From contig JAQISU010000025.1 in the NCBI GenBank assembly GCA_029339505.1, forward strand, positions 4,067,501 to 4,131,500: a stretch of DNA of 64,000 nucleotides, read 5' to 3'. This document shows positions 1 through 7,965 of this stretch, piece after piece. The first letter of the stretch is position 1, and every line of letters begins with the position of its first letter. This stretch comes from Unio delphinus (Eukaryota; Mollusca; Bivalvia; Unionida; Unionidae). Under the pieces are notes generated by a model. The model did not search any database. It had not been told where the DNA came from and was given only the letters and a program-made list of their open reading frames with translations. Made by a program: the position numbers and the translations under genes.

Positions 1-66
1 TCCTTTTTGGACGGCAGAACGACGAGGGTAGTGGCGGTGGTGGTGTGCATGTTTTTGAGGAGGCAT
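1..66 (-). CDS. N-terminal fragment of a leftward gene, product unknown
   Basis: A leftward frame is open from an ATG at 66-64 to the window edge, giving 22 codons rich in His and Arg. A second ATG at 50-48 opens another frame that also reaches the edge, so the frame is not settled. A TATA-like sequence on the minus strand at 130-136 lies about 65 nt upstream of the first ATG, in line with the other genes of this element. Too little is visible to assign a product. By position it would continue the leftward gene series, where structural genes would be expected. Confidence 0.35.
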   Translation of the reverse strand, partial: MPPQKHAHHHRHYPRRSAVQKG

Positions 67-129
67 CCTTGAGTGTTCATCAGTGGTACAGAAAAAATAC
101 TGATTGACGTCGTGGTTTTCAAGTCATAT

Positions 130-136
130 TTTTATA
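130..136 (-). promoter_or_regulatory. TATA box of the leftmost gene, overlapping the core-protein stop codon
   Basis: The minus strand reads TATAAAA here. The TAA inside this motif (134-132) is also the stop codon of the core-like gene, so promoter and stop codon share bases. This shows how tightly the element is packed. Confidence 0.5.
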
Positions 137-1031
137 CTGGAATGCGTCGCCACTGATTATCTTTGCGTCGTATCAACTTCATGGCAGGTAACACACGTCG
201 TGAAGGAGTTCGCAATGGACTCAATCGGGACAGTTCTTGTTTGGACAAATCTAGTAAACTCTTTAACATGCCAGATCTTTCTTGGACTTTGACTTTAGGG
301 GCTGGTACTTTGTGAGCAGCTGCTACTGCCGCTAAGGTGGACGAGGGTGTCTCCGGTGGAGGAGACGTTTTGGGAGACGCAGATTTCCAATGTTTCATCA
401 AATTAGGAAAAACGGGTGTCAAATTGGGTTTGGCTGGCATCACCCGCAACGGAGAAGTGGCAGCCCCTGAGGCTACTGGCAACGTAGTCCCTGCCAAACG
501 TCCTTGTAGATCTTTTCTTACAGGTCGTGGTTGACGAAGGTAAGGTTGTGTCCTGGCCGAAGTGCCTCTTTTGCGGGTGACCGCTTTTTTCTGTGGACTT
601 TTCTTTTTCTGTGCTTTGGTCTTGGTACCCTTGTTCTTTTTCTTAGGGGCTTGTTTGGCTTTTTTTGTTTTCTTCTTGGGGTGAACTTTGGGAGTATTGG
701 GATCCCATTTTAAAAGGGAACGAATGATGACACCTCCTAGAGAACCACTGCCTCCAGGTTTCAATATGATTTGCTTTTTGGTGTGAGTGTCAATGCGAGG
801 ATTGGCCAGTTGCGTCAAGGCTACTTTGTTTCTGTCAAAAAAGCGTTTGGTTTGATGTGGAAGGTGAATGATGCCTTGCAGTATTTGACGTGCTGTCACC
901 GTAAACCATCGTAAGACTTCTTTGAGACTGGCTTCTAAGACGTGAGCACGTCTTTGTGGATTTTTTTCGCGACTGATGCCGTACAAGGCACGAATCAATT
1001 TGATGGGAAGATGAGACTGAAGGGACGTCAT
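132..1031 (-). CDS. Basic core-like protein (adenovirus X-like motif)
   Basis: The product is 299 residues from the first ATG (1031-1029); the frame opens further upstream but only from a TTG. The N-terminal third is predicted helical. It ends in a segment where basic residues are followed by a Gly-Gly turn and an aliphatic stretch (GGSGSLGGVIIRSLL), a pattern I associate with core or minor-capsid proteins of adintoviruses. A lysine-rich run follows (KKKTKKAKQAPKKK), then a Pro/Ala-rich linker and a basic C-terminus. This composition suggests a DNA-condensing virion core protein; that role is inferred. A minus-strand TATA box lies 40-46 nt upstream. The stop codon overlaps the TATA box of the next leftward gene. 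Confidence 0.65.
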   Translation of the reverse strand: MTSLQSHLPIKLIRALYGISREKNPQRRAHVLEASLKEVLRWFTVTARQILQGIIHLPHQTKRFFDRNKVALTQLANPRIDTHTKKQIILKPGGSGSLGGVIIRSLLKWDPNTPKVHPKKKTKKAKQAPKKKNKGTKTKAQKKKSPQKKAVTRKRGTSARTQPYLRQPRPVRKDLQGRLAGTTLPVASGAATSPLRVMPAKPNLTPVFPNLMKHWKSASPKTSPPPETPSSTLAAVAAAHKVPAPKVKVQERSGMLKSLLDLSKQELSRLSPLRTPSRRVLPAMKLIRRKDNQWRRIPV

Positions 1032-1070
1032 GTTGACGATGTATGAGACCAGGTCAAAGTAACCCAAGGT

Positions 1071-1077
1071 TTTTATA
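1071..1077 (-). promoter_or_regulatory. TATA box of the core-like gene
   Basis: The minus strand reads TATAAAA 40-46 nt upstream of the ATG at 1031. The same spacing class recurs at other genes of element 1. Confidence 0.55.
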
Positions 1078-1100
1078 GATTTTTTTAGTGCTTCATAGTG

Positions 1101-1832
1101 TTATGTCGACGAGGAGGACGTGTACACGACAGGTCCTCCGTCTTGACACCAGTCGTGAAACAAATCGGTACGAAATCGCAAATAATCAGGGGTAGTGGGT
1201 TTTAAATCCACGAGTAAATAGGCGTGTGGCGTTTGAGTGGCATCATCGTACGCATGAGTTAGCCAAGGTGTTCCTAACTGTTTGGCTAAAACTTGCACTT
1301 GTGATTTATCTCGAGGACTTTTAAACAAGACCACGTAATGAGCATTGAGACTAATGGTACGATGGGCTTTACTTTGTTGAAATAAATTTTGCGTAATGTA
1401 AATGACACTGGCATTACGATGATGCCCTTTACGTGTAAACCATAGTTTAATTTCTTCTTCGTCTTCTCCTAACATGTCGTCAAAAATAACCCAATGAGTT
1501 TGACTAGGGTCAGACACGATCCCCTCGTCTTCTTTAGGAATGCCTGCTACAAACACAATGGAATCACCTTGACTTTCTTGCAAGAGGCTGTATGCCGATT
1601 GCCACTCTTTGTAACACCACACGATGCGTTGAGGTGGACGATCGATCAAATGATGTTTATGTTCGATCAAACGTTTGACAAATTCGGTTTTGCCTGAACC
1701 GCTCGGTCCAGCAATTAACATGTTAAAAGGATGACGAAGATACAAGGCTTTCCAACTAGCCTGATCTAAGTGTTCGTCAATGACTTTGAATGTGGAGGAG
1801 GAAGGAGTAGTAGAAAGAGTAGAGTGAGCCAT
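1101..1832 (-). CDS. FtsK/HerA-type genome packaging ATPase
   Basis: The product is 243 residues from the ATG at 1832-1830; an upstream in-frame TTG is less likely because the TATA box lies only just before it. A P-loop GPSGSGKT sits near residues 41-48. A Walker B strand ending VIFDDM sits near 114-119. A TRKGHHRN segment follows, with an ITQN motif soon after it that fits the sensor-type Gln/Asn of packaging ATPases. In Polintons and adintoviruses this enzyme pumps the genome into the capsid using ATP. Length fits the family (about 220-260 residues). It lies between the core-like gene and a small membrane protein gene. No lesion is visible. Confidence 0.85.
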   Translation of the reverse strand: MAHSTLSTTPSSSTFKVIDEHLDQASWKALYLRHPFNMLIAGPSGSGKTEFVKRLIEHKHHLIDRPPQRIVWCYKEWQSAYSLLQESQGDSIVFVAGIPKEDEGIVSDPSQTHWVIFDDMLGEDEEEIKLWFTRKGHHRNASVIYITQNLFQQSKAHRTISLNAHYVVLFKSPRDKSQVQVLAKQLGTPWLTHAYDDATQTPHAYLLVDLKPTTPDYLRFRTDLFHDWCQDGGPVVYTSSSST

Positions 1833-1884
1833 AGTCGTGTAGTGGTATGTCAGTATTGACACAAAAACAGACAAGACAAGAGGT

Positions 1885-1891
1885 TTTTATA
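1885..1891 (-). promoter_or_regulatory. TATA box of the ATPase gene
   Basis: Minus strand TATAAAA lies 53-59 nt upstream of the ATPase ATG at 1832. Confidence 0.55.
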
Positions 1892-1907
1892 CTTTTTTCA
1901 AGACACG

Positions 1908-1913
1908 TTTATT
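1908..1913 (-). terminator. Poly(A) signal AATAAA after the membrane-protein gene
   Basis: The plus strand reads tttatt just left of the stop codon at 1925, giving AATAAA on the minus strand about 12 nt downstream of the stop. Confidence 0.5.
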
Positions 1914-1924
1914 TCAATGCATGT

Positions 1925-2290
1925 TTAAATTCGAACAACACGAAAACATAAAAGCCAAATAGATAAATACAGGAATAAAATACCTAGGCAAACGATCAAA
2001 GTGGCATATAAACAAGTCACTGTACAACGTGGTTTGGGTAACGAAGGTGTCCTAGAGGTAGTATGTAATGTTCTTATAGTCTCCTCTACAGGGGGTATAG
2101 TCACATACGTGTCTTCTCTAAAGGGTCTTTGTGGGGAAATGTCCATGACAGTTCTGTCTTGAACAGAAGGATTGTCTTGGGTGACAGATTTTTTTTCTTC
2201 TTCTTCTTCTTCTGGTACTGTTACTAACACAGGTTTAAAAGTGACTTTTTTCACTCGACGATGCATTTTAGGAACACAACGCTTGGGCAT
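1925..2290 (-). CDS. Small C-terminally anchored membrane protein
   Basis: The product is 121 residues from the ATG at 2290-2288. The frame is open further upstream, but that would overlap most of the neighbouring gene. The N-terminus is basic. An acidic run (EEEEEE) follows, then a Ser/Thr/Pro-rich middle. The last 30 residues are a long hydrophobic helix with several Cys (for example LIVCLGILFLYLSIWLLCF) and only a few residues after it, so it should be a tail-anchored or type II membrane protein. The start overlaps the end of the 82-residue gene by 23 nt. I do not recognise a family. A virion or host membrane role is only a guess. Confidence 0.6.
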   Translation of the reverse strand: MPKRCVPKMHRRVKKVTFKPVLVTVPEEEEEEKKSVTQDNPSVQDRTVMDISPQRPFREDTYVTIPPVEETIRTLHTTSRTPSLPKPRCTVTCLYATLIVCLGILFLYLSIWLLCFRVVRI

Positions 2291-2516
2291 AATGGGATAC
2301 TTCGTTTGTCCAAGCCTCAAAATCCCAACTTTGCCAGTCACGTACATCTGTCCAATGAGGGTGTAAATCACAAGCTACACACACATCTTCGTACACTGCT
2401 TCCGTACGTAAAAGTTGACGAATCTTTTTTTCTTGGAAAGGTCGAGATGTATCCAGATGAAAACGTAAGGCTTTGAACAGAATAAGTCTCTCGTGGACAT
2501 TTAAAGGAACCACCAT
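2268..2516 (-). CDS. Unknown 82-residue protein
   Basis: The frame starts with ATG at 2516-2514 and ends at 2268, overlapping the next gene by 23 nt and lying 6 nt after the previous gene's stop. The product is soluble and helical in its first half, then carries a short Cys/His group (CVACDLHPHW) and a Trp/Asp-rich end (WTDVRDWQSWDFEAW). The Cys-x2-Cys-x2-His arrangement could bind zinc but is incomplete. No family is recognised. Its tight packing with neighbours on both sides is the main reason to call it a gene. Confidence 0.5.
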   Translation of the reverse strand: MVVPLNVHERLILFKALRFHLDTSRPFQEKKIRQLLRTEAVYEDVCVACDLHPHWTDVRDWQSWDFEAWTNEVSHYAQALCS

Positions 2517-2522
2517 ACTGTC

Positions 2523-2741
2523 TTATTTTTTTGATAGGTAGTGTTCGTAAAGTGTCCACAAGGAATCGGCAGGTAAACGAAATCCCAGAAAGCAAGTCAC
2601 TAAAACACACACGAGACGTCGACCCCAATTCATAGGGTATAGTTCTTGCAATAAGTGTTCGTAATCTTTCACTGTGTGAATCTTCTCATTGATATCCTTC
2701 CACGGAATCTGTTGGATCACCAATGATAAAGGTTGTGGCAT
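2523..2741 (-). CDS. Unknown 72-residue protein
   Basis: The frame starts at ATG 2741-2739 and ends 6 nt before the ATG of the 82-residue gene. The product has a helical N-terminus and a hydrophobic stretch (RLVCVLVTCFLGF) near residues 41-53 that is too short to be a sure membrane span. A minus-strand TATA-like motif (2752-2758) lies only 11-17 nt upstream of the ATG, closer than for other genes of the element, so the true start or transcription start may differ. No family is recognised. Confidence 0.45.
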   Translation of the reverse strand: MPQPLSLVIQQIPWKDINEKIHTVKDYEHLLQELYPMNWGRRLVCVLVTCFLGFRLPADSLWTLYEHYLSKK

Positions 2742-2775
2742 GGTTTTTCTCTTTTATACTTCTTTAGGTCAAAGA

Positions 2776-3159
2776 TTACAAGTGTAGATTCAACTCAGAA
2801 TTAAACACAGAATTAAATTTGCACAAAAAGCGAAAGTGATTAATATAACGTGTAATTTCGTCCCACTGCCATTCAGGGTAACGGTTAAGAAGGATCAAAG
2901 CATCTTCAGAGGTAAACGTAGTAAATTGGTAACAGAGCAAAAAAATACCCTTAATCCAGAGAAATCTAACACGTCGGTTAATTTTTGTCACTTTCCTCTT
3001 GTGAATTTCACGACACAAAAGTTCTACAGTCACCCCTTGAGATTTTTCTTTAGCAAGGCCTTGCCAAACGTCCTTGTAGATCTTCTCTTGCAATTCACGA
3101 GGCAATCCTTGAATATTATGTTTTATATTATATACTGGTCTAGGTGTGTTACACGACAT
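2776..3159 (-). CDS. Unknown 127-residue protein with an LxCxE motif
   Basis: The frame starts at ATG 3159-3157. The sequence holds LLCRE, an exact L-x-C-x-E match, at about residue 48. In small DNA tumour viruses this motif binds the retinoblastoma pocket, and adintoviruses have been reported to encode small 'oncoid' proteins with it. Near the N-terminus LPRELQEKIY looks like the start of an F-box helix, but the rest does not follow. The remainder is helical and aromatic-rich with no membrane span. The gene sits between the small-protein run and the BIR gene. A cell-cycle role is inferred from the motif only, and the motif can occur by chance. Confidence 0.55.
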   Translation of the reverse strand: MSCNTPRPVYNIKHNIQGLPRELQEKIYKDVWQGLAKEKSQGVTVELLCREIHKRKVTKINRRVRFLWIKGIFLLCYQFTTFTSEDALILLNRYPEWQWDEITRYINHFRFLCKFNSVFNSELNLHL

Positions 3160-3171
3160 GGAGTAGTAGTG

Positions 3172-3720
3172 TCACTTCCAATCATTAGGTCCCACTAAAG
3201 GTAGGTATTGACAATTCGGAGACCATCGAGCATGTTCCAGGTAAGCGGAATCTTTCTGTTCCCACTCGTAAATGGATACACCACAACTGAAACACTTGAC
3301 TTTATCCCCTTCGCCCAAGTAGAAAAATCCGGCTCTGGCTAATTCTTCAGGAGTTGGTCCAGGCAGATATTTTGGCCATTTATCTTTGAAGGTTTGAAAT
3401 CGACTTTTAAAGTGGCAGTATTCAGGCAAACTCGTCGGGAACGAATATTCGACTCTCCTCACTTCTGTTCGATGCAGGTACGGTGAAATTCCTAGGAGTC
3501 CACGATAACGTGTCGCACTGCTTTCGCATCCCTCAGGTTTGACACGCACAGCATCACTTTCCAGGGTAGATATAGGGGTAGTAGTCATAGCAACGTTCCT
3601 ACGATATCCTGCTGAATCGCTAACGTCACAGAGCCTGGCATCACTACAATCACAAGGTTTAGCATCGCACTCCACTTGAGAATTCCCAAATTTGAATGAT
3701 GTCTGTTTAAATGGATTCAT
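3172..3720 (-). CDS. Viral inhibitor-of-apoptosis-like protein with one BIR domain
   Basis: The product is 182 residues from ATG 3720-3718. A single baculovirus IAP repeat spans about residues 98-172. It shows the complete zinc signature Cys-x2-Cys-x16-His-x6-Cys, beginning CFSCG and ending HARWSPNC, with a preceding LARAGFFYLGEGDKVKC segment typical of the fold. No RING finger follows; the protein ends just after the BIR. The first 95 residues are Cys/Ser/Thr-rich and unassigned. BIR proteins bind caspases or their activators and block apoptosis. Whether this one does needs test, since a lone BIR without RING can also act otherwise. It lies between the polymerase gene and the LxCxE gene, and the reading frame is intact. 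Confidence 0.85.
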   Translation of the reverse strand: MNPFKQTSFKFGNSQVECDAKPCDCSDARLCDVSDSAGYRRNVAMTTTPISTLESDAVRVKPEGCESSATRYRGLLGISPYLHRTEVRRVEYSFPTSLPEYCHFKSRFQTFKDKWPKYLPGPTPEELARAGFFYLGEGDKVKCFSCGVSIYEWEQKDSAYLEHARWSPNCQYLPLVGPNDWK

Positions 3721-3754
3721 CTTCTTTTCGCTTAGCTGTGTTAGTCACAATAAA

Positions 3755-6700
3755 CTATTGGTCTTGGACAATGTCCCTTTTTATATGCTGCCCGATTTCG
3801 ATGTGACCGTACGGTAGAGTGAAGTGATTGGGAAGTCGTACTCTCTTTTGGTACACGATTTGGTAGACTTTTTCCAAAGGTCGGCTAACGATTTGGTGTG
3901 TGGGTAAACGGACAATCTTGTGCGGTTCGTGGGTAGTCACTTGAAACGTTTCATCCTGTCCCGACTGTAAGGCTTCTTGAAGCACGTCAAAGTTCACCAC
4001 TTGACTGGTGCGATAATTAAGAGTCAATCCTTTCACTTTACATTTGGTGTGCATTTTTCCTTGGGGGTCTCGGTATTCGTAGCCGTAATTTTTAGGACCG
4101 CCACTTGCAAAACTTAGAATCTTGTCGTCGGGATGTTCATCGGTCCAGGCTCCTAAACGGTCTCCTTCGATGACAGGGTTACAATCGTTCGGTCGGTGAA
4201 TGTAGATGCAACTGTCTGTGTCAAAATACAACACGCGATCTCCTAACAGTTCTAACACTTCGTACAATTTTAAGCGAGCGTGGGCTGTCACGTAAGCCGC
4301 AATGATGACATTTCCAAATTTGTCGGCTTCTACAAAGTCTAGTTCTTCTTCGTAATTGACTAAGATCAAGTCCTCACGAATGACGTCCACGTGTTTCATG
4401 ACTTTGGTTGGGTCGTGAATCATCTGGAAGTAGCGAGACGGCTCGGACAAATACTCCGTCTTGGGTAAAGATGGACGTTGTGCCATTTTACCCCACAAAC
4501 AATTGAGCATGACTTTGGCAAACGATCGCCTTCCTTCATTTTTCTCGATGTGGTCTAAAGTGATACCTTCCTGCTCCCGATATTTTTCTTTGAATATCTT
4601 TTGGTCTTCGGGAGTGTGACACCAGGAAGGATAGCCACTAGCTTCTTGTTTTAGTTTTAAAAAGGAATCCACGTAGTCTGCAAAAATACCTTTCTGTCTC
4701 TCGTCGCCCTTGCGGTATTGTTGTGTTTTGGGAAAGTGGTAAATTTCGTACACTTCTAACAGTTGGTATCCCAGGTCCAGAGCTTTAAACAATTCCACAC
4801 TCACCCACGTTCCTGTCAAGGTACGTTCTTCCTGAGTGTGATGACAAGGTTGGTCTTGGTTGCACGTTTCGGCACATGTGCGACACAAAGGAAACATCAG
4901 TTTTCCTTGGCAATGGTGAGGTAAAACGGGATGGTACAAGTCTGTGGGAGGCAAGACTTTACACTTGATCAATCCTTCGTACTGACGAATGTGGTCCAAG
5001 TCAATGTGTTCTGTCATCAATTCTGGATGACCTACGGGAAAGTGACAATATTTACACACGTAAGGATACAGCGAACACACGTCCAAGTATTTGATTTCTT
5101 CTTCTCCTTTCTCCTCGTCCGCCTGGTACAGCAAACAAGTGGCATTCGTTCGTCCTCCGTACAAACTATCCCGAGGGTTCAATGGGTCCACCCACTTGTA
5201 ACTTTCTACGATGCGTTTAAACTCGGGATCGGTTTTCAAACGCTGATCGTACTCGTGTTCCCACATTTCCACTACCTGGTATCCTTGCTGTTCTAACTTG
5301 AAACGTCGTTGACACGTGGTCTGGTACAAATCTTCCATAGTTCGTTGTAAAAACTGATTTTTGATGTCACGCTGAGGGTAGCACATAGGGCATCCGTGAA
5401 ATAAGCATCCGTTAAACTCGTACACGATTTGAGGGTTTTCTAAGTCCCAACCATCCACTGAATACGTTCCAATAATCTTTTCGCCTCCTCCGTTGCGAGA
5501 GTGTTGGATCCATTTGTCTTCCTTGTCGCACAAGTAATGGAGCCAGCGTAGGGCTTTGACTGAGTATTGACGTTTAACAAAGTTCGTCGTTTGAGGACTG
5601 ATGACCGCTAGAGTATTTTCAGGCATAAAGCGTTTTCGGTACACTAAAGAACACGCTTTGGCGATGGTACAAGCTTCTTTCAAAGGATCGATCCCTCCGT
5701 ACTCCATGAACAATTCTCGAAATTTTCCACAGCAACGTCGTAAAATGTCCACGTCAGATCGACAGTACTTTAACATTTCTTCTTGAAAGTCAAAAAGGTC
5801 CGAGGCATGAGTCTGGTACCAAGCGAAGAAAGCTTCTCGTTGTTCGGTACGCATGTTGTCAGGGTCGTAATAGTGAGCCTCCGGCAAATGGGGTAGAACG
5901 GCATATTGATTGGCTTCGGTATTGAAAAAGTGTGGAAAATAACCTTTAACCAATTCTGTCATTCCAAACGTTTTAGGCATGCGACTCAATGGCATGGCCA
6001 AGTAACACATCGAATCTTTAAACTGTACTTGTCCTACTTGCATAGAAATGATTTTAGCTCCGTTCAAAGTCACTTGAGGTCGTTCGGTACATTGTTCCGC
6101 ATAGTATCTGAGCAGAAATTGCCCATCGTATCCCGAAAAATTGTGAGCCATGACCGTAGCATGGCAATGACAATTACCGTAACGTTCGATGTCTTCTGTA
6201 CTCCACGTTTCGTCAATGGGGTTTAAGATCCATTGGGCAAACTTGGCTAACGTGTTTGACCCTCGAAAGATTTTTTCACGTCCTCCAGGAATCTTGTTGC
6301 AGTGAGGGCAATAACTAAAGATAGGTTCTTGGATGCACTGTTCGCACGCACGGTGAGCTACGCAGAAATTGGGAATGTGAATACCGGTTTCTTGCATGCA
6401 TTCGAAATCAAAAAAGATAAAATTCCCTTTCTTCTGGGTATCTTCTGAATGGGGTTTGTATTTTTGAATGAAGCATTCGTGTTCCAAGTCCACGATTTGG
6501 TGACAAATGTGACATCGTTTCTTCCCTCGACAAACGTGAAACTTGGCACTATTGGTACGTATGCCTTGTCCACAAGTAGGGCACAATCTCAGAAGTTGAC
6601 AAGTGTTTTTCTGCTGTGAACCTTGCATCTTCAAATGTTGTTGGTAACAGGTAGGACTGACAAAAGTGCGCTGACACACAGGGCAATGCACTCTTTCTTT

Positions 6701-7828
6701 TCCTTGGTCCAGACAAGGTTGTGAGGCTAAACATCCCTCACATTTTGATCCACAATGTTTGTGTTGTTCTCGATTGTTATAACCATAGTCACATTTTTCA
6801 CAGTAGTAACCGTATCCCAGGAATCCAGTGATACTGGTAATGGTATCAAAATGCTCATCGTGATGATAGACGTGAATGTATTTTCCGTCTTTGAAATCGT
6901 GGCCTCGAAACAAAAGAGGTCCACGCACTTCTTGAGGGTGTACTTTCAAAGTGTAACGTGGAGACAAGACGTCTTGTAATTGTTGCATTTCTGGAATGCC
7001 ACAAGGAGTGTCTTTGGATATCCCCGCTTGCTGTAACAGGAGTTCTGCTTCACTTCGTTGTTTGGCTCGGTCCGATTGTTGAATAGTTTTCCAGGCTCTT
7101 TTCCATTCTGCCGTGTCGTTCTTGTTGGCATACGTTCGTCCCACGACGACAGCACGGGCTAAACACATCTGGTCTTGAGGATTGTTAATTCGGACGAGAC
7201 TTAGTTTGGTGCTGCGAAGGCTGTCGACCAATAATACTTTTTTGCGTCCTGTCCCCTGGGGAAGGGACACGTGGGTCATGAACAGTGTGGCTTTTCCATC
7301 GTCAATGTGAAACTTGTCATTGGATTGTTGCACATGTTGAATTTTGTCAATGACTTTAGAAGGTGTCAGTTCTGATGGACTAGTAAATTCGATCCAAACG
7401 GGAGACTTTAAATTATCGTGATGAATAGAAAGTCTCAAGCGATCGTCTTCTTTGGCTTGACATTGCTGTTTCAGTGCAGTTAACACAGAATCCCACACCT
7501 CAGTAATGAACCCTTCTGTATTCTCCAAAGGTACATTGGACTTGAAATCTTTAAACTTTACGGCATACGTGTAAGCCGTTGTTCTAAATTTTCGAGAGGA
7601 ACGCTTTTCTGTCTCTCGAATGTGATAGTAATTTTCAGGGTTAACTAAGGGTAGTGTACTTTGCTTGGACGTCGATTGCTTAGGTGTAAATTCGGGCTCA
7701 CTCATGTCATCTTCAAAATCACTGGCATGAATTTGAGCCAAGACTTCAGCTACTGTACTAGGCGATACATTACGTTTCTGTCTCTTACTGTCTTTTCCTT
7801 TCTCCACAGCATGATGTGACCTTTTCAT
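3755..7828 (-). CDS. Protein-primed family B DNA polymerase (Polinton/adintovirus type)
   Basis: The product is 1357 residues from ATG 7828-7826. The N-terminal third is unassigned up to a Cys/His-rich zone (about residues 340-460) with several CxxC pairs, likely zinc-binding. Exonuclease motifs follow: DFEC near 474, NFSGYDGQF near 563, and YCRSDVD near 686. Polymerase motif A (YLDVCSLYPY) is near 912, motif B (LNCLWGKMAQ) near 1107, and motif C (YFDTDSC) near 1200. This is the DNA_pol_B_2 architecture of protein-primed polymerases that replicate linear genomes with terminal inverted repeats. All catalytic acidic residues are present and the frame is unbroken over 4 kb, which argues for recent activity. 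It shares a divergent promoter region with the zinc-knuckle gene. Confidence 0.95.
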   Translation of the reverse strand: MKRSHHAVEKGKDSKRQKRNVSPSTVAEVLAQIHASDFEDDMSEPEFTPKQSTSKQSTLPLVNPENYYHIRETEKRSSRKFRTTAYTYAVKFKDFKSNVPLENTEGFITEVWDSVLTALKQQCQAKEDDRLRLSIHHDNLKSPVWIEFTSPSELTPSKVIDKIQHVQQSNDKFHIDDGKATLFMTHVSLPQGTGRKKVLLVDSLRSTKLSLVRINNPQDQMCLARAVVVGRTYANKNDTAEWKRAWKTIQQSDRAKQRSEAELLLQQAGISKDTPCGIPEMQQLQDVLSPRYTLKVHPQEVRGPLLFRGHDFKDGKYIHVYHHDEHFDTITSITGFLGYGYYCEKCDYGYNNREQHKHCGSKCEGCLASQPCLDQGKERVHCPVCQRTFVSPTCYQQHLKMQGSQQKNTCQLLRLCPTCGQGIRTNSAKFHVCRGKKRCHICHQIVDLEHECFIQKYKPHSEDTQKKGNFIFFDFECMQETGIHIPNFCVAHRACEQCIQEPIFSYCPHCNKIPGGREKIFRGSNTLAKFAQWILNPIDETWSTEDIERYGNCHCHATVMAHNFSGYDGQFLLRYYAEQCTERPQVTLNGAKIISMQVGQVQFKDSMCYLAMPLSRMPKTFGMTELVKGYFPHFFNTEANQYAVLPHLPEAHYYDPDNMRTEQREAFFAWYQTHASDLFDFQEEMLKYCRSDVDILRRCCGKFRELFMEYGGIDPLKEACTIAKACSLVYRKRFMPENTLAVISPQTTNFVKRQYSVKALRWLHYLCDKEDKWIQHSRNGGGEKIIGTYSVDGWDLENPQIVYEFNGCLFHGCPMCYPQRDIKNQFLQRTMEDLYQTTCQRRFKLEQQGYQVVEMWEHEYDQRLKTDPEFKRIVESYKWVDPLNPRDSLYGGRTNATCLLYQADEEKGEEEIKYLDVCSLYPYVCKYCHFPVGHPELMTEHIDLDHIRQYEGLIKCKVLPPTDLYHPVLPHHCQGKLMFPLCRTCAETCNQDQPCHHTQEERTLTGTWVSVELFKALDLGYQLLEVYEIYHFPKTQQYRKGDERQKGIFADYVDSFLKLKQEASGYPSWCHTPEDQKIFKEKYREQEGITLDHIEKNEGRRSFAKVMLNCLWGKMAQRPSLPKTEYLSEPSRYFQMIHDPTKVMKHVDVIREDLILVNYEEELDFVEADKFGNVIIAAYVTAHARLKLYEVLELLGDRVLYFDTDSCIYIHRPNDCNPVIEGDRLGAWTDEHPDDKILSFASGGPKNYGYEYRDPQGKMHTKCKVKGLTLNYRTSQVVNFDVLQEALQSGQDETFQVTTHEPHKIVRLPTHQIVSRPLEKVYQIVYQKRVRLPNHFTLPYGHIEIGQHIKRDIVQDQ

Positions 7829-7965
7829 CTTGTCTGCAAAAAGTCAAATGACTACCTTTTAAAGACCATAACCCCTATATATTCATGTTCGATCCGTGCA
7901 TATATATATAAAGGGTTAGTGTCTAACGGTTCAGTATTCCTTTCACTCTCACATTGACCAGAACG
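7829..7965. promoter_or_regulatory. Divergent promoter region, polymerase (-) and zinc-knuckle gene (+)
   Basis: This 137-nt gap separates two divergent start codons. A plus-strand TATA run (7901-7914) lies about 55-60 nt before the ATG at 7966. A minus-strand TATATA-like motif lies near 7877-7883, about 50 nt before the polymerase ATG. The minus strand also reads a pyrimidine run followed by CAG just before the polymerase ATG, which could act as a splice acceptor. Confidence 0.5.
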
